DNA of 64,000 bases from UBA4064 sp050179135 (GTDB lineage Bacteria; Desulfobacterota; Desulfobacteria; Desulfobacterales; Desulfatirhabdiaceae), in assembly GCA_050179135.1 (NCBI GenBank), contig JBFXFK010000002.1, forward strand, positions 20,363 through 84,362, read 5' to 3'. The notes beneath the pieces are model-generated. The model was not told the DNA's origin and did not search any database. It saw nothing but the letters and a program-made list of their open reading frames with translations. Positions 35,081-43,429 of this stretch are shown one piece after another; the first letter of the stretch is position 1, and each line of letters begins with the position of its first letter. The translations under genes and the position numbers were made by a program.

Positions 35081-36033
35081 CTGACGAAATGCGGGATTTG
35101 AACACGATCAAAACCATGACCGCCGAGGTTCTTGAATGCAGCAACCATCACCGATGGCGATTTGGCGATGCGGTCACCACACTGATGCGCGAGGTATCTC
35201 TGGAATATGAAAACCAGCTTGAGAGCCTGCTGGCAGTCCCTTATGGACGGAAAATCCGGAATGAATTTTCTTCCGATTTACATGACGCGCTGTTTGCCTA
35301 TCTGGTGTCCATGCAATGGGTGGGATGGGGTGACTGCGAATTTGGACCGCCTCTTGAATTGCAGGATGATTCCGGAATATATGCCCTGAGTCTGATCGCC
35401 TATCTGGGCGCCAGACTCATGGATGACGCCATCGATCATCATCTGGATTACAAAGGGCAGTTTCAGAGCTTTTATGGATATCTGACAGAAAAATCGGGCA
35501 GAGACCAGGCAGCGGGCATCAGCGCCGCCGCCGGACATTTTCTGATTACCGCATCGATTCGGCGCATGATCAAACGGGGTTCTCTGAATACCGCATGTTC
35601 TGTCATGCAGCTTTACAACCAGGTTTTTGCCGGAGCCCTGTGTGAAACAGGTGTCAACGGAATCGCCATAACGCCCGGATTGTATCGCTCCGTGATCCGG
35701 CAAAAGGCCGTGGCCTATGACAGAATCCTTCATGTTGTTTTTTTCAGAAAGGCGGAACCGCTTGTCCGGGAGCGCATTCTGTCTTTTCTGGCAACCCATT
35801 CCGAGTATTCCCAGTGGCTGAATGATTTGAGCGATGAAGCGGATGACCGGTCACGAAACCAGATGTCAATTTTGAAAGTGACCGGCATGGATCGGGATAA
35901 ACTGATTAAAAAAATTCTGAAATCCTTTCTGGAACTCTGGAATGGCGCCGGAGACCTTCATCCGGACATTCGGAATGTCATGGCTGTCAGACTGAATGAT
36001 TCATTAAAAAAACTCACCCGAGCAGACGGGTGA
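35077..36033 (+). CDS. Class I isoprenoid-synthase-like protein with both Asp-rich motifs
   Basis: 318 residues from the GTG that overlaps the previous stop (GTGA); ATG 35089 is an alternative. Features of the polyprenyl-synthetase fold are ARLMDDAIDHHLDYKG (first DDxxD-like motif, near residue 120), AAGHFLITASIRRM (position of the usual GDxLL helix), and QWLNDLSDEADDRSR (second Asp-rich motif, near residue 260). Length matches prenyl-diphosphate synthases (about 300-350). Overall sequence is far from textbook members, so substrate and reaction (chain elongation or cyclisation) are open. Tandem with a degenerate paralogue. Confidence 0.55.
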   Translation: MTDEMRDLNTIKTMTAEVLECSNHHRWRFGDAVTTLMREVSLEYENQLESLLAVPYGRKIRNEFSSDLHDALFAYLVSMQWVGWGDCEFGPPLELQDDSGIYALSLIAYLGARLMDDAIDHHLDYKGQFQSFYGYLTEKSGRDQAAGISAAAGHFLITASIRRMIKRGSLNTACSVMQLYNQVFAGALCETGVNGIAITPGLYRSVIRQKAVAYDRILHVVFFRKAEPLVRERILSFLATHSEYSQWLNDLSDEADDRSRNQMSILKVTGMDRDKLIKKILKSFLELWNGAGDLHPDIRNVMAVRLNDSLKKLTRADG

Positions 36034-36049
36034 GGCCCGGGTTTTCCAA

Positions 36050-38242
36050 ATGATGTCGGCTGAGCGTCAGCATTTTTTTGAGATTGTGGTGCAAGATGAT
36101 GTCACGGGCCGTGGCATTCCCCTGGTCGAGATCCGTCTGAATAACGGATTGCGGGATTACACCGACAGTCAGGGCGTACTGGCGTTTTTTGAACCGGCCC
36201 TGATGAACCGGGATGTTTTTTTTCAGATCCGCAGTCATGGATACCGGTTCAATACATTGGTCGATGGCATACCCGGCGTGGTGCTGAAACCCGTTTCCGG
36301 CGGCAACGCGGTCTTGACATTGACCCGAATCAATGTGGCGGAGCGGCTCTATCGCATCACCGGAGAAGGAATATATTGTCACAGCAGGGCGTTGGGCCAT
36401 TCTGTGCCACACGATATCCCGTGTCTCAATGCGGGTGTGATGGGTCAGGATACGGCGCTGGCTGCATTGTACCAGGGAAAAATTTTCTGGTTCTGGGGAG
36501 ATACCTGGGGCACGGATCGTGTCAACTTTACCGTGGCCGGCGCCACATCCCGGACAACCGGGCCGGAAGGGCCCGATCCGGATACCGGTGTGGTGTTAAC
36601 CTATTTTGTGGACAAGCGTGGATTTGCCAAATCGATGTGTCCGGGGTTTGGCTCTGGCCGGGTTTGGCTTGACTGGATCGCCGTGGTCCGGGATGATCAG
36701 GGACTGGCGCGTCTGGTGGCGCGATACACCCGCCTGAAATCCCTGGAGGATATCATTGAATGTGGCTTTGCAGTGTATAATGACAGTCAGGCAATTTTTG
36801 AACCGGTGGCTGTTTTACCGCCCGAATGCAACACATCCCATCTATCCAATCATCCCTTTCGCGCGCGTGTCAACAACCAGGATTATGTCTATTTTTCGGC
36901 AGGATATGCATTCAGCCGGGTTCGTGCAACGCTGGATGCCATCACCGATCATCGGCAGTATGAATATTTTGGGCGTCTTGAAAATGCCGGTGGAAAAACG
37001 CGGCCCATGCACCCCAGAACTGTACCGGCGCCGGATCGCCCGATTTATGGATGGAAACGGCGGTCACTTCCGGTTGACAAAAAATGCGGACCCGTATCGG
37101 CAATCCATGACAAACATCCAAAATGGCCGGAATGGATTCAGATACGGGATATCGAAACAGGCATCCCGGTGGATGCCTGTCCCGGCTCCATCTTCTGGAA
37201 CCGGTTTCGGGATCGATGGATCATGATTGCCCAGGAAAACATGGGTCAAATCTGGTTTGCCGAAGCCGACACACCGGTGGGTCCCTGGGTTTATGCACGA
37301 AAAGTGGTCAGCCATTCTGACGTCAGCTTTTACAATCCCGTCCATCATCCATTTTTCGATAAACAAAACGGCCGGATCATTTATTTTGAAGGCACCTACA
37401 CCCATCTGTTTTCGGGAAACGCTGACAGAGTACCCCGTTACGACTACAACCAAATCATGTACCGGCTGAATCTCGCGGACCCCCGGGTTTTTCTGCCCCA
37501 GCCGGTTTATCGAATCCATGACATCCAAAACAACGTCCGGTATGTATGTCGAAACAATCTGATGCTGTCACTCCGGGAAAGAAATGGTATCGATGCCATT
37601 GATTTTTTTGCCATGCAGCCCGATCACGCCCCTCCGGGAACAATTCCAATTTTCGGGTATTGTGATCAGGGATATTTCAGACTACATCCAAAACCGGATG
37701 GCAGTCAGATTCCGGCCCTTTTTCATGCGCTGCCGGCAAAATTGAAAACGCCTCATCAACAACTGGCAGGCAACTGGCAGTGCCGGTCTATCGATGCCCA
37801 GGGAGCGCAAAGGCCATTTATGTTGAATTTTCAGGCAAGTGGTAATAGCCTGACGGCCGACATATCACCGGATCTGTTGACCATTACAAAATTTTCATAC
37901 AGCCATCACACCATCGATCTGAACCTCTGTTATGAAGGTATAACATACCGGTTGCATGGCAGATTCAGACAGGGACACCTGACAGGAACCTGGCACGACA
38001 CGAACAGGGATCAGGTTGGCACATGGGATGGCGAGCGGATGGATTTTGCCTGGAAACAGCGTAACGCGTTGTCTGTTGTCCCACTTTTCGAGTATTGGAA
38101 TCAAACAGCAGGTGGTTATATTTATTCGACCCGGCGGCGGTTGCATGACAGTGCATGGGTCCGGTCCGGATCACCCCTATGCCTGGTGTGGCAAAACCAC
38201 TTGACGGATCTGGCGCTGGACTTTGAAACCGAACCGGTGTAG
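36050..38242 (+). CDS. Predicted beta-propeller protein with carboxypeptidase-regulatory-like N-terminus
   Basis: 730 residues without signal peptide. About residues 10-100 form a beta sandwich (VTGRGIPLVEIRLNNG, a regulatory-like domain). Residues about 105-500 are rich in aromatic beta strands with repeating GKIFWFWGDTWG, YVYFSAGYAF, MGQIWFAEAD and GRIIYFEGTYTHL, as in five-bladed glycosidase-like propellers of the DUF4185 kind. The C-terminal part has FEYWNQTAGGYIYSTRR, recalling DUF5648-type repeats. No certain catalytic acids identified. It starts 16 bp after the synthase-like gene, so likely same operon. May be a sugar-binding or glycosidase-like enzyme. Confidence 0.5.
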   Translation: MMSAERQHFFEIVVQDDVTGRGIPLVEIRLNNGLRDYTDSQGVLAFFEPALMNRDVFFQIRSHGYRFNTLVDGIPGVVLKPVSGGNAVLTLTRINVAERLYRITGEGIYCHSRALGHSVPHDIPCLNAGVMGQDTALAALYQGKIFWFWGDTWGTDRVNFTVAGATSRTTGPEGPDPDTGVVLTYFVDKRGFAKSMCPGFGSGRVWLDWIAVVRDDQGLARLVARYTRLKSLEDIIECGFAVYNDSQAIFEPVAVLPPECNTSHLSNHPFRARVNNQDYVYFSAGYAFSRVRATLDAITDHRQYEYFGRLENAGGKTRPMHPRTVPAPDRPIYGWKRRSLPVDKKCGPVSAIHDKHPKWPEWIQIRDIETGIPVDACPGSIFWNRFRDRWIMIAQENMGQIWFAEADTPVGPWVYARKVVSHSDVSFYNPVHHPFFDKQNGRIIYFEGTYTHLFSGNADRVPRYDYNQIMYRLNLADPRVFLPQPVYRIHDIQNNVRYVCRNNLMLSLRERNGIDAIDFFAMQPDHAPPGTIPIFGYCDQGYFRLHPKPDGSQIPALFHALPAKLKTPHQQLAGNWQCRSIDAQGAQRPFMLNFQASGNSLTADISPDLLTITKFSYSHHTIDLNLCYEGITYRLHGRFRQGHLTGTWHDTNRDQVGTWDGERMDFAWKQRNALSVVPLFEYWNQTAGGYIYSTRRRLHDSAWVRSGSPLCLVWQNHLTDLALDFETEPV

Positions 38243-38262
38243 CCGGTTGCAAGGAGAATCTC

Positions 38263-39138
38263 ATGACAATATCAGCATCCGTATATGACGCGACATGGAT
38301 CACAACAGAAATCCAGCGATTTGTAGCCGCATCGCCGGAAAACTGTCTGGATGAAAGAACATCGGAACCGGCATTTGATCCGCCCCTGGTGGGATTTTCA
38401 ATCGGGTCTGATCCGCTTTATGACGAATATGTTTCCCATATCGGAAATTTTTATCTGACCCCGATCAAAATCTTTCATCTGGCATTCCCGGAGCAGCAAG
38501 ACGTCACCGCCCCGGAGATTGCCGTAATCAGTTGGATTTTACCGTCAACCCGCGCCACCAGAAAGGATCATTCGGCCCAAACCCGATATCCGTCGGAACG
38601 GTGGGCCCGTACCCGGTATTATGGTGAGAAATTCAATGAAACATTGAGACGTCATGTGGTCACCTGTCTGATGGATGCGGGCATTTCCGCCGTGGCCCCC
38701 ATTTTGGCGCCCTTCTGGGAAAAAAGCATGGACGGACCCTATGCGCCCTGTTCCAACTGGTCGGAACGTCACGCAGCCCATGCCGCCGGTCTGGGAACAT
38801 TCGGGCTGTGTGATGGACTGATTACACCCCTTGGAAAAGCCATTCGGACCGGGTCGGTGGTCGCCCGCATGTCAATTTCCCCCGATCCCAGACCCTACGC
38901 CCATCACCATGCCTGGTGCCTCCACTACAGCAACGGGACCTGTGGCAAATGCATTCCCCGATGTCCGGTGGGGGCGATCAGTTCTGCAGGACATGACAAA
39001 AAGCGGTGCATGATCTACACCGACCAGACCATGAGGGACCATGTCAAAAACACATACGGGATCACAACCTATGCCTGTGGTCTGTGTCAGGCCGATGTGC
39101 CGTGCATGGATCATATCCCGACACCGGATGAGGGGTAA
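38263..39138 (+). CDS. Epoxyqueuosine-reductase-like (QueG-like) 4Fe-4S protein
   Basis: 291 residues, ATG after AAGGAG. A central segment SNWSERHAAHAAGLGTFGLC resembles the substrate/cobalamin-domain signature of QueG-type proteins (E-R-x-A-x-x-x-G-L-G). The C-terminal ferredoxin region has CGKCIPRCPVGAI and CGLCQADVPC, together supplying eight cysteines for two [4Fe-4S] clusters. Related proteins include epoxyqueuosine reductase and reductive dehalogenases. It follows the propeller gene by 20 bp, suggesting a dedicated reductase in this operon rather than tRNA modification. The last 77 bp overlap the convergent hybrid kinase gene. Confidence 0.72.
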   Translation: MTISASVYDATWITTEIQRFVAASPENCLDERTSEPAFDPPLVGFSIGSDPLYDEYVSHIGNFYLTPIKIFHLAFPEQQDVTAPEIAVISWILPSTRATRKDHSAQTRYPSERWARTRYYGEKFNETLRRHVVTCLMDAGISAVAPILAPFWEKSMDGPYAPCSNWSERHAAHAAGLGTFGLCDGLITPLGKAIRTGSVVARMSISPDPRPYAHHHAWCLHYSNGTCGKCIPRCPVGAISSAGHDKKRCMIYTDQTMRDHVKNTYGITTYACGLCQADVPCMDHIPTPDEG

Positions 39139-41608
39139 TTGGGCATAATGTTTCATGAACTTTGACCGAAAGATCTTTCATTGAAAACGGTTTCTGAATG
39201 AATTTTACCCCCTTGTCCAGCACCCCCCTGTGGGCAATCACATTGGCGGTATATCCGGACATGAACAGAACACCAAGATTCGGGATCAGCGTCATCAGTT
39301 TTTCGGCCAGATCATGACCGTTCATTTCCGGCATGACCACATCGGTCATCAGCAGACGAATGCTGCCGGCATGTTCCTCGGCCAGCCGCAACGCCTCCCC
39401 GGTTGTATTTGCCGTCAGCACGGCATAGCCCATTTTTTCCAGCATGGTTCTGCTCAAATTCAGAATGCCGACATCATCCTCCACGATCAGGATCGTTTCG
39501 CCATGGCCCGGTATGATATCCTCCGCCGACACCTTGTCAATTTCGGAAATCCCGCTGCCTTCCCGGGGGAAATATATCCGGAATGTCGTTCCTTTGCCGG
39601 GTTCGCTGTAAACATTGATAAATCCATTATTCTGTTTGACAATGCCGTAAATCATGGCCAGTCCGAGGCCGGTGCCTTGGCCCACGCCTTTGGTGGTGAA
39701 GAACGGTTCAAAAATTTTGTCCCGGGTATCCTGATCCATGCCGCAGCCGTCATCACTGACCGCCAGCAAAACATAGTCTCCAGGAACAAAACTCGCATGA
39801 TCATTACAGTAAACCTGGTCAAAGGTCACCCGCTCTGTTTCGATCGTGATTTTGCCCACATCCCAAATGGCATCCCGGGCATTGACGCACAGATTGGCCA
39901 GAATTTGATCCAGTTGTGACGGATCCATTTTGATCGGCCACAGCTTGCCTTTGGGCAGCCATGCCAGGTCGATATCCTCGCCGATCAACCGCCGCAGCAT
40001 TTTGAGCATGCCCTCCACGGTTTCGTTGAGATCGATCACTTTGGGTGAAATGGTCTGCTTGCGGGCAAAGGCCAGCAATTGACGGGTAATCTCTGCGGAA
40101 CGCCTGGCTGCCTTTAACACTTCCTGCAGATCCTCATGTATCGGATCAGACGGGGTCACTTTGTCAATGGCCATTTCCGTATATCCCAGAATCACGCCCA
40201 GCATGTTGTTGTAATCATGGGCCACACCACCGGCCAGACGCCCCACCGATTCCATTTTCTGGGCCTGACGGAACTGCTCTTCCAGCTTGTGTTGTGCCGT
40301 GACATCTGTTGTGAAACCATCCACAATGAATTCGCCATCCGCATTTTTTCGGGCCATTCGGGCATGTGTATTCAGCCAGATGATCCTGCCATCGGCTGTA
40401 CGGGCCTGATATTCAAAATTTTCCACACGACCATTTTCCTGAAGCTCTTTCAGAAACTCGTCCCGATTTTCAGGATTGACATACAGATCCTCCCGCAAAC
40501 GGGTATAGCGTTCCAGAACATCCCTGGGGGAGTTCAGGCCCAGAATGCGGGCCATGGCGGTGTTTACCGACAGAGATCGTCCCTGAAATGTGGTGGAAAA
40601 CACACCGATGGGCGCATTTTCAAAAAGATCCCGGTATTTGGCTTCGCTGGTCTGAAGCATTCTTTCGGTCTGTTTTTGATCGGTAATGTCATGGATAATG
40701 GAATGCAGCAACGTCTTTCCCTTAACCACAATTCTGCTGCTGAATACGGCCACATCCCGGATTGAACCATCCGCCCGCCGGTGACGAAATTCGAAATACT
40801 CCTTTTTCTGCCATCCTGCCTTTTCCATCTCCCGGTTTATGTCTTCGGGAGAAAGCGTATTGATGTCCTGGATTTTCATCTGTCTGAGCTGATCTTTTGG
40901 CCATCCATAAAAGCTTTCGGCCGCCTGATTGGCATCGATAATCCCCCCGGTATCGGGATCGATGATCAACTTGACCGCGGCATGGTGTTCAAAAATATTT
41001 CTGAAAAGCGTCTCGCTCTCCTTCAGTACCGCCATCGTTTGTATCGCCGATACCTGATCGGATAAAATCTTTCCGGCAAGAATCGTTGTCAGGGGATACA
41101 GCAGCATCACAGGCAGGCCAAGCTGTTTGATAACGGTCAGTCCGGCGCCATCGGGCAGGGTAAACATCGCAGCCAGCATTGCCAGATGAACGATAATGCC
41201 AAAAAAGTAGAGTTGATCCTTGGATGGCGGGTGTGTATTCGGCTTTAAACGGTAATGGGCCAAAAGACCGATCCCGACAGAGGAAAGAATGACGGTCACA
41301 CCCATCAGCGTTCCGGCGCCTCCCAATCCGATTCGACACAAAATTGTCAGGGCCGCGGCGGCAGCGCCGGCCCATGGTCCGAAAAATAATGCACACAGGC
41401 TGACCATGATAGACCGGCCATCAAAAATCAGGCCGGGTCCCAGATTCAGCGGCCGCAGCATTCCGATGATGGCAACCCCGCCAAACAGTATTCCCTGCAA
41501 CAGCACTCCCGTACGGGTATCCCGGGGGTAGCGCTTTTCGACAAAGCCGGAAACAATGCTGAGGGCGACCAATAGGGATAAATTCAGTATCAAATCGAGA
41601 TAGATCAT
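39062..41608 (-). CDS. Hybrid histidine kinase: LytS-like membrane sensor, 2 PAS, HisKA, HATPase, receiver
   Basis: 848 residues. Residues 1-190 contain 5-6 membrane helices with LIFDGRSIMVSLCALFFGP, characteristic of the LytS-type 5TM receptor module. Two PAS domains follow (about 200-445), then a HisKA with GGVAHDYNN (phospho-His), an ATPase domain with NLCVNARDAI and GTGLGLAMIYG, and a receiver domain (about 700-820) with VEDD and LLMTDVVMPEMNG. The 27-residue tail beyond the receiver is encoded antisense to the 3' end of the QueG-like gene. The stop of the upstream kinase gene is 1 bp before this start, so 41609-43294 and this gene are probably cotranscribed. Ligand unknown. Confidence 0.9.
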   Translation of the reverse strand: MIYLDLILNLSLLVALSIVSGFVEKRYPRDTRTGVLLQGILFGGVAIIGMLRPLNLGPGLIFDGRSIMVSLCALFFGPWAGAAAAALTILCRIGLGGAGTLMGVTVILSSVGIGLLAHYRLKPNTHPPSKDQLYFFGIIVHLAMLAAMFTLPDGAGLTVIKQLGLPVMLLYPLTTILAGKILSDQVSAIQTMAVLKESETLFRNIFEHHAAVKLIIDPDTGGIIDANQAAESFYGWPKDQLRQMKIQDINTLSPEDINREMEKAGWQKKEYFEFRHRRADGSIRDVAVFSSRIVVKGKTLLHSIIHDITDQKQTERMLQTSEAKYRDLFENAPIGVFSTTFQGRSLSVNTAMARILGLNSPRDVLERYTRLREDLYVNPENRDEFLKELQENGRVENFEYQARTADGRIIWLNTHARMARKNADGEFIVDGFTTDVTAQHKLEEQFRQAQKMESVGRLAGGVAHDYNNMLGVILGYTEMAIDKVTPSDPIHEDLQEVLKAARRSAEITRQLLAFARKQTISPKVIDLNETVEGMLKMLRRLIGEDIDLAWLPKGKLWPIKMDPSQLDQILANLCVNARDAIWDVGKITIETERVTFDQVYCNDHASFVPGDYVLLAVSDDGCGMDQDTRDKIFEPFFTTKGVGQGTGLGLAMIYGIVKQNNGFINVYSEPGKGTTFRIYFPREGSGISEIDKVSAEDIIPGHGETILIVEDDVGILNLSRTMLEKMGYAVLTANTTGEALRLAEEHAGSIRLLMTDVVMPEMNGHDLAEKLMTLIPNLGVLFMSGYTANVIAHRGVLDKGVKFIQKPFSMKDLSVKVHETLCPITPHPVSGYDPCTAHRPDTDHRHRL

Positions 41609-43294
41609 TTACCGTTTATCCAATATCTTTCGAACCCGTTCGACCAGGGTCTTCACCGAAAAGGGTTTCTGCAAGAAGTTGACGCCTTTATCAAGAACCC
41701 CATGATGAACAATGACATTGGCGGTATAGCCGGACATGAAAAGTGTTTTGATGGTTGGCTTGATGGCATGGATTCTGTTCATTAGCTCCTGACCGTTCAT
41801 TCCCGGCATGATCACATCGGTAACAAGCAGGTGGATCGGGCCGTCATAATCTCCGGCAATCGCGATGGCCTGTTGCGGCGTACCGGCCAAAAGCACGGTA
41901 TATCCATATTTTTCCAGAATGGTTTGGCTGATATCCAGTATGACCTCATCGTCTTCGACCAGCAGAACGATTTCATTACCGTGCAGGGAATGCTGCTGAA
42001 TCACGGACACACTGGCATGATCTTCAGGATGTTGAACCCTTGGCAGATAAATCCGGAATGTCGTGCCGGAATCCGGTTCACTGTAAACATTGATAAACCC
42101 GTTGTTCTGTTTGACAATGCCGTAAACCGTCGCGAGCCCCAGGCCGGTACCCTTTCCCAAATCCTTTGTCGTAAAAAACGGTTCAAAAATATGGGACAGA
42201 ATTTCTCTGGAAATGCCGCAGCCCGTGTCACTGACTGCCAACAGAACGTAATCGCCGGCATGAAATCCGGCATGTTGCGCACAATAGCTTTCATCAAAGG
42301 TGATATTGTCTGTTTCGATGGTCAGGTTTCCAACGCCGTCAATGGCGTCCCGCGCATTGATGACCAGATTGATCAGAATCTGATCGATCTGTGAGGGATC
42401 CATCTGGACGGCCCCGATATTCAGTCCGGGTTTCCAGACCAGGTCTATATTTTCTCCGATCAGTCTTTTCAGCATGTTCAACATGCCGGATACGGTTTCA
42501 TTCATATCCAGTATTCTGGGGTTGATGGTCTGCTTTCTGGCAAACGCCAGGAGCTGCCGGGTGAGATCGGCTGCGCCAAGGGCCGATTTTTGTATTTCCA
42601 GCAGTTTTTTTTCAATCGGATTATCCTGACCTGCGTCAAGGAGCGCCAATTCCGTATAACTGAGAATTGCCTGCAGCCGGTTGTTGAAATCATGGGCAAC
42701 ACCACCGGCCAGCCGACCGACAGATTCCATCTTGTGGGCCTGCCGAAGCTGTTCTTCCAGTTTTAACCGATCCTCTTCGGTCTGTTTCCAGGCGCTGATA
42801 TCCACCAGATGACTGATCATATAAAGCGGTTCGCCATTTTTCGCCGATATCAACGCATTGTTGGCAATCGTCCAGATGATCCGGCCATCCTTGTGAATGT
42901 ATCGTTTTTCCGCCTGGTTGAAGGCCAGTTCACGATTCATCAACTGCCGCCATCTTTCCCTGCCGCCTTCCCGGTCATCCGGATGGGTAAATTCATTGAA
43001 GGACCGCCCGGTCAGCTCATCCGCATCATAGCCCAAAATGCGACAGAGCTGATCATTCACCTGAATAAACCGGCGTTGGGTATCGATGACGGCCATACCG
43101 ACCGGCGCACTTTCAAAAATGGCCCGAAACCGTTCTTCACTCGCCCTGAGACGCTTTTCGGTTTTTCTGTGCCGGGTGATGTCATGCGCCACCGCATAGG
43201 TGATGCCCCGTTCGGGAGCCGGATGGGATTTAATGGACGATTCCAGATCATGAACCCGTTTTTCCAGTTCTTCATACGTCGGCTTTGTTGCCAT
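41609..43294 (-). CDS. Soluble hybrid histidine kinase: PAS, HisKA, HATPase, receiver
   Basis: 561 residues from the ATG preceded by AGGAAA, giving the N-terminus MATKPTYEELEKRVHDLE, a coiled-coil start frequent in Desulfobacterota kinases. One PAS domain (about 50-165, with FRAIFESAPVGMAVID), HisKA with GGVAHDFNNRLQA, HATPase with NLVINARDAID and GTGLGLATVYG, and a receiver with LVEDDEVI, LLVTDVIMPGMNG and MSGYTANVIVHHG. No membrane segment, so cytoplasmic. The in-frame start at 43324 lies in repeat C and is less likely. Kinase and receiver sequence closely resembles 45736-48777, suggesting recent paralogues. Confidence 0.9.
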   Translation of the reverse strand: MATKPTYEELEKRVHDLESSIKSHPAPERGITYAVAHDITRHRKTEKRLRASEERFRAIFESAPVGMAVIDTQRRFIQVNDQLCRILGYDADELTGRSFNEFTHPDDREGGRERWRQLMNRELAFNQAEKRYIHKDGRIIWTIANNALISAKNGEPLYMISHLVDISAWKQTEEDRLKLEEQLRQAHKMESVGRLAGGVAHDFNNRLQAILSYTELALLDAGQDNPIEKKLLEIQKSALGAADLTRQLLAFARKQTINPRILDMNETVSGMLNMLKRLIGENIDLVWKPGLNIGAVQMDPSQIDQILINLVINARDAIDGVGNLTIETDNITFDESYCAQHAGFHAGDYVLLAVSDTGCGISREILSHIFEPFFTTKDLGKGTGLGLATVYGIVKQNNGFINVYSEPDSGTTFRIYLPRVQHPEDHASVSVIQQHSLHGNEIVLLVEDDEVILDISQTILEKYGYTVLLAGTPQQAIAIAGDYDGPIHLLVTDVIMPGMNGQELMNRIHAIKPTIKTLFMSGYTANVIVHHGVLDKGVNFLQKPFSVKTLVERVRKILDKR

Positions 43295-43315
43295 GACATG
43301 TTTCCTGTTTATTTG

Positions 43316-43427
43316 GAAATGCACTCAGTATTGACCTATGAGTCGTGCGTATTGAGAAACAGCCAGGCCGCCTGACCGTCCAACGGCGGCACTGTCTGAA
43401 TGCGGGTTGCAGCGCCTTCAGCCTCCG
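43316..43427. repeat. Intergenic repeat C, copy 2
   Basis: Full-length match to 11690-11826, starting AATGCACTCAGTATTGACC and including CCGCCTGACCGTCCAACGGC. It directly follows the stop codon region of the MCP gene (stop at 43430-43432) and leads to the start of the kinase gene. Confidence 0.78.
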
Positions 43428-43429
43428 GA

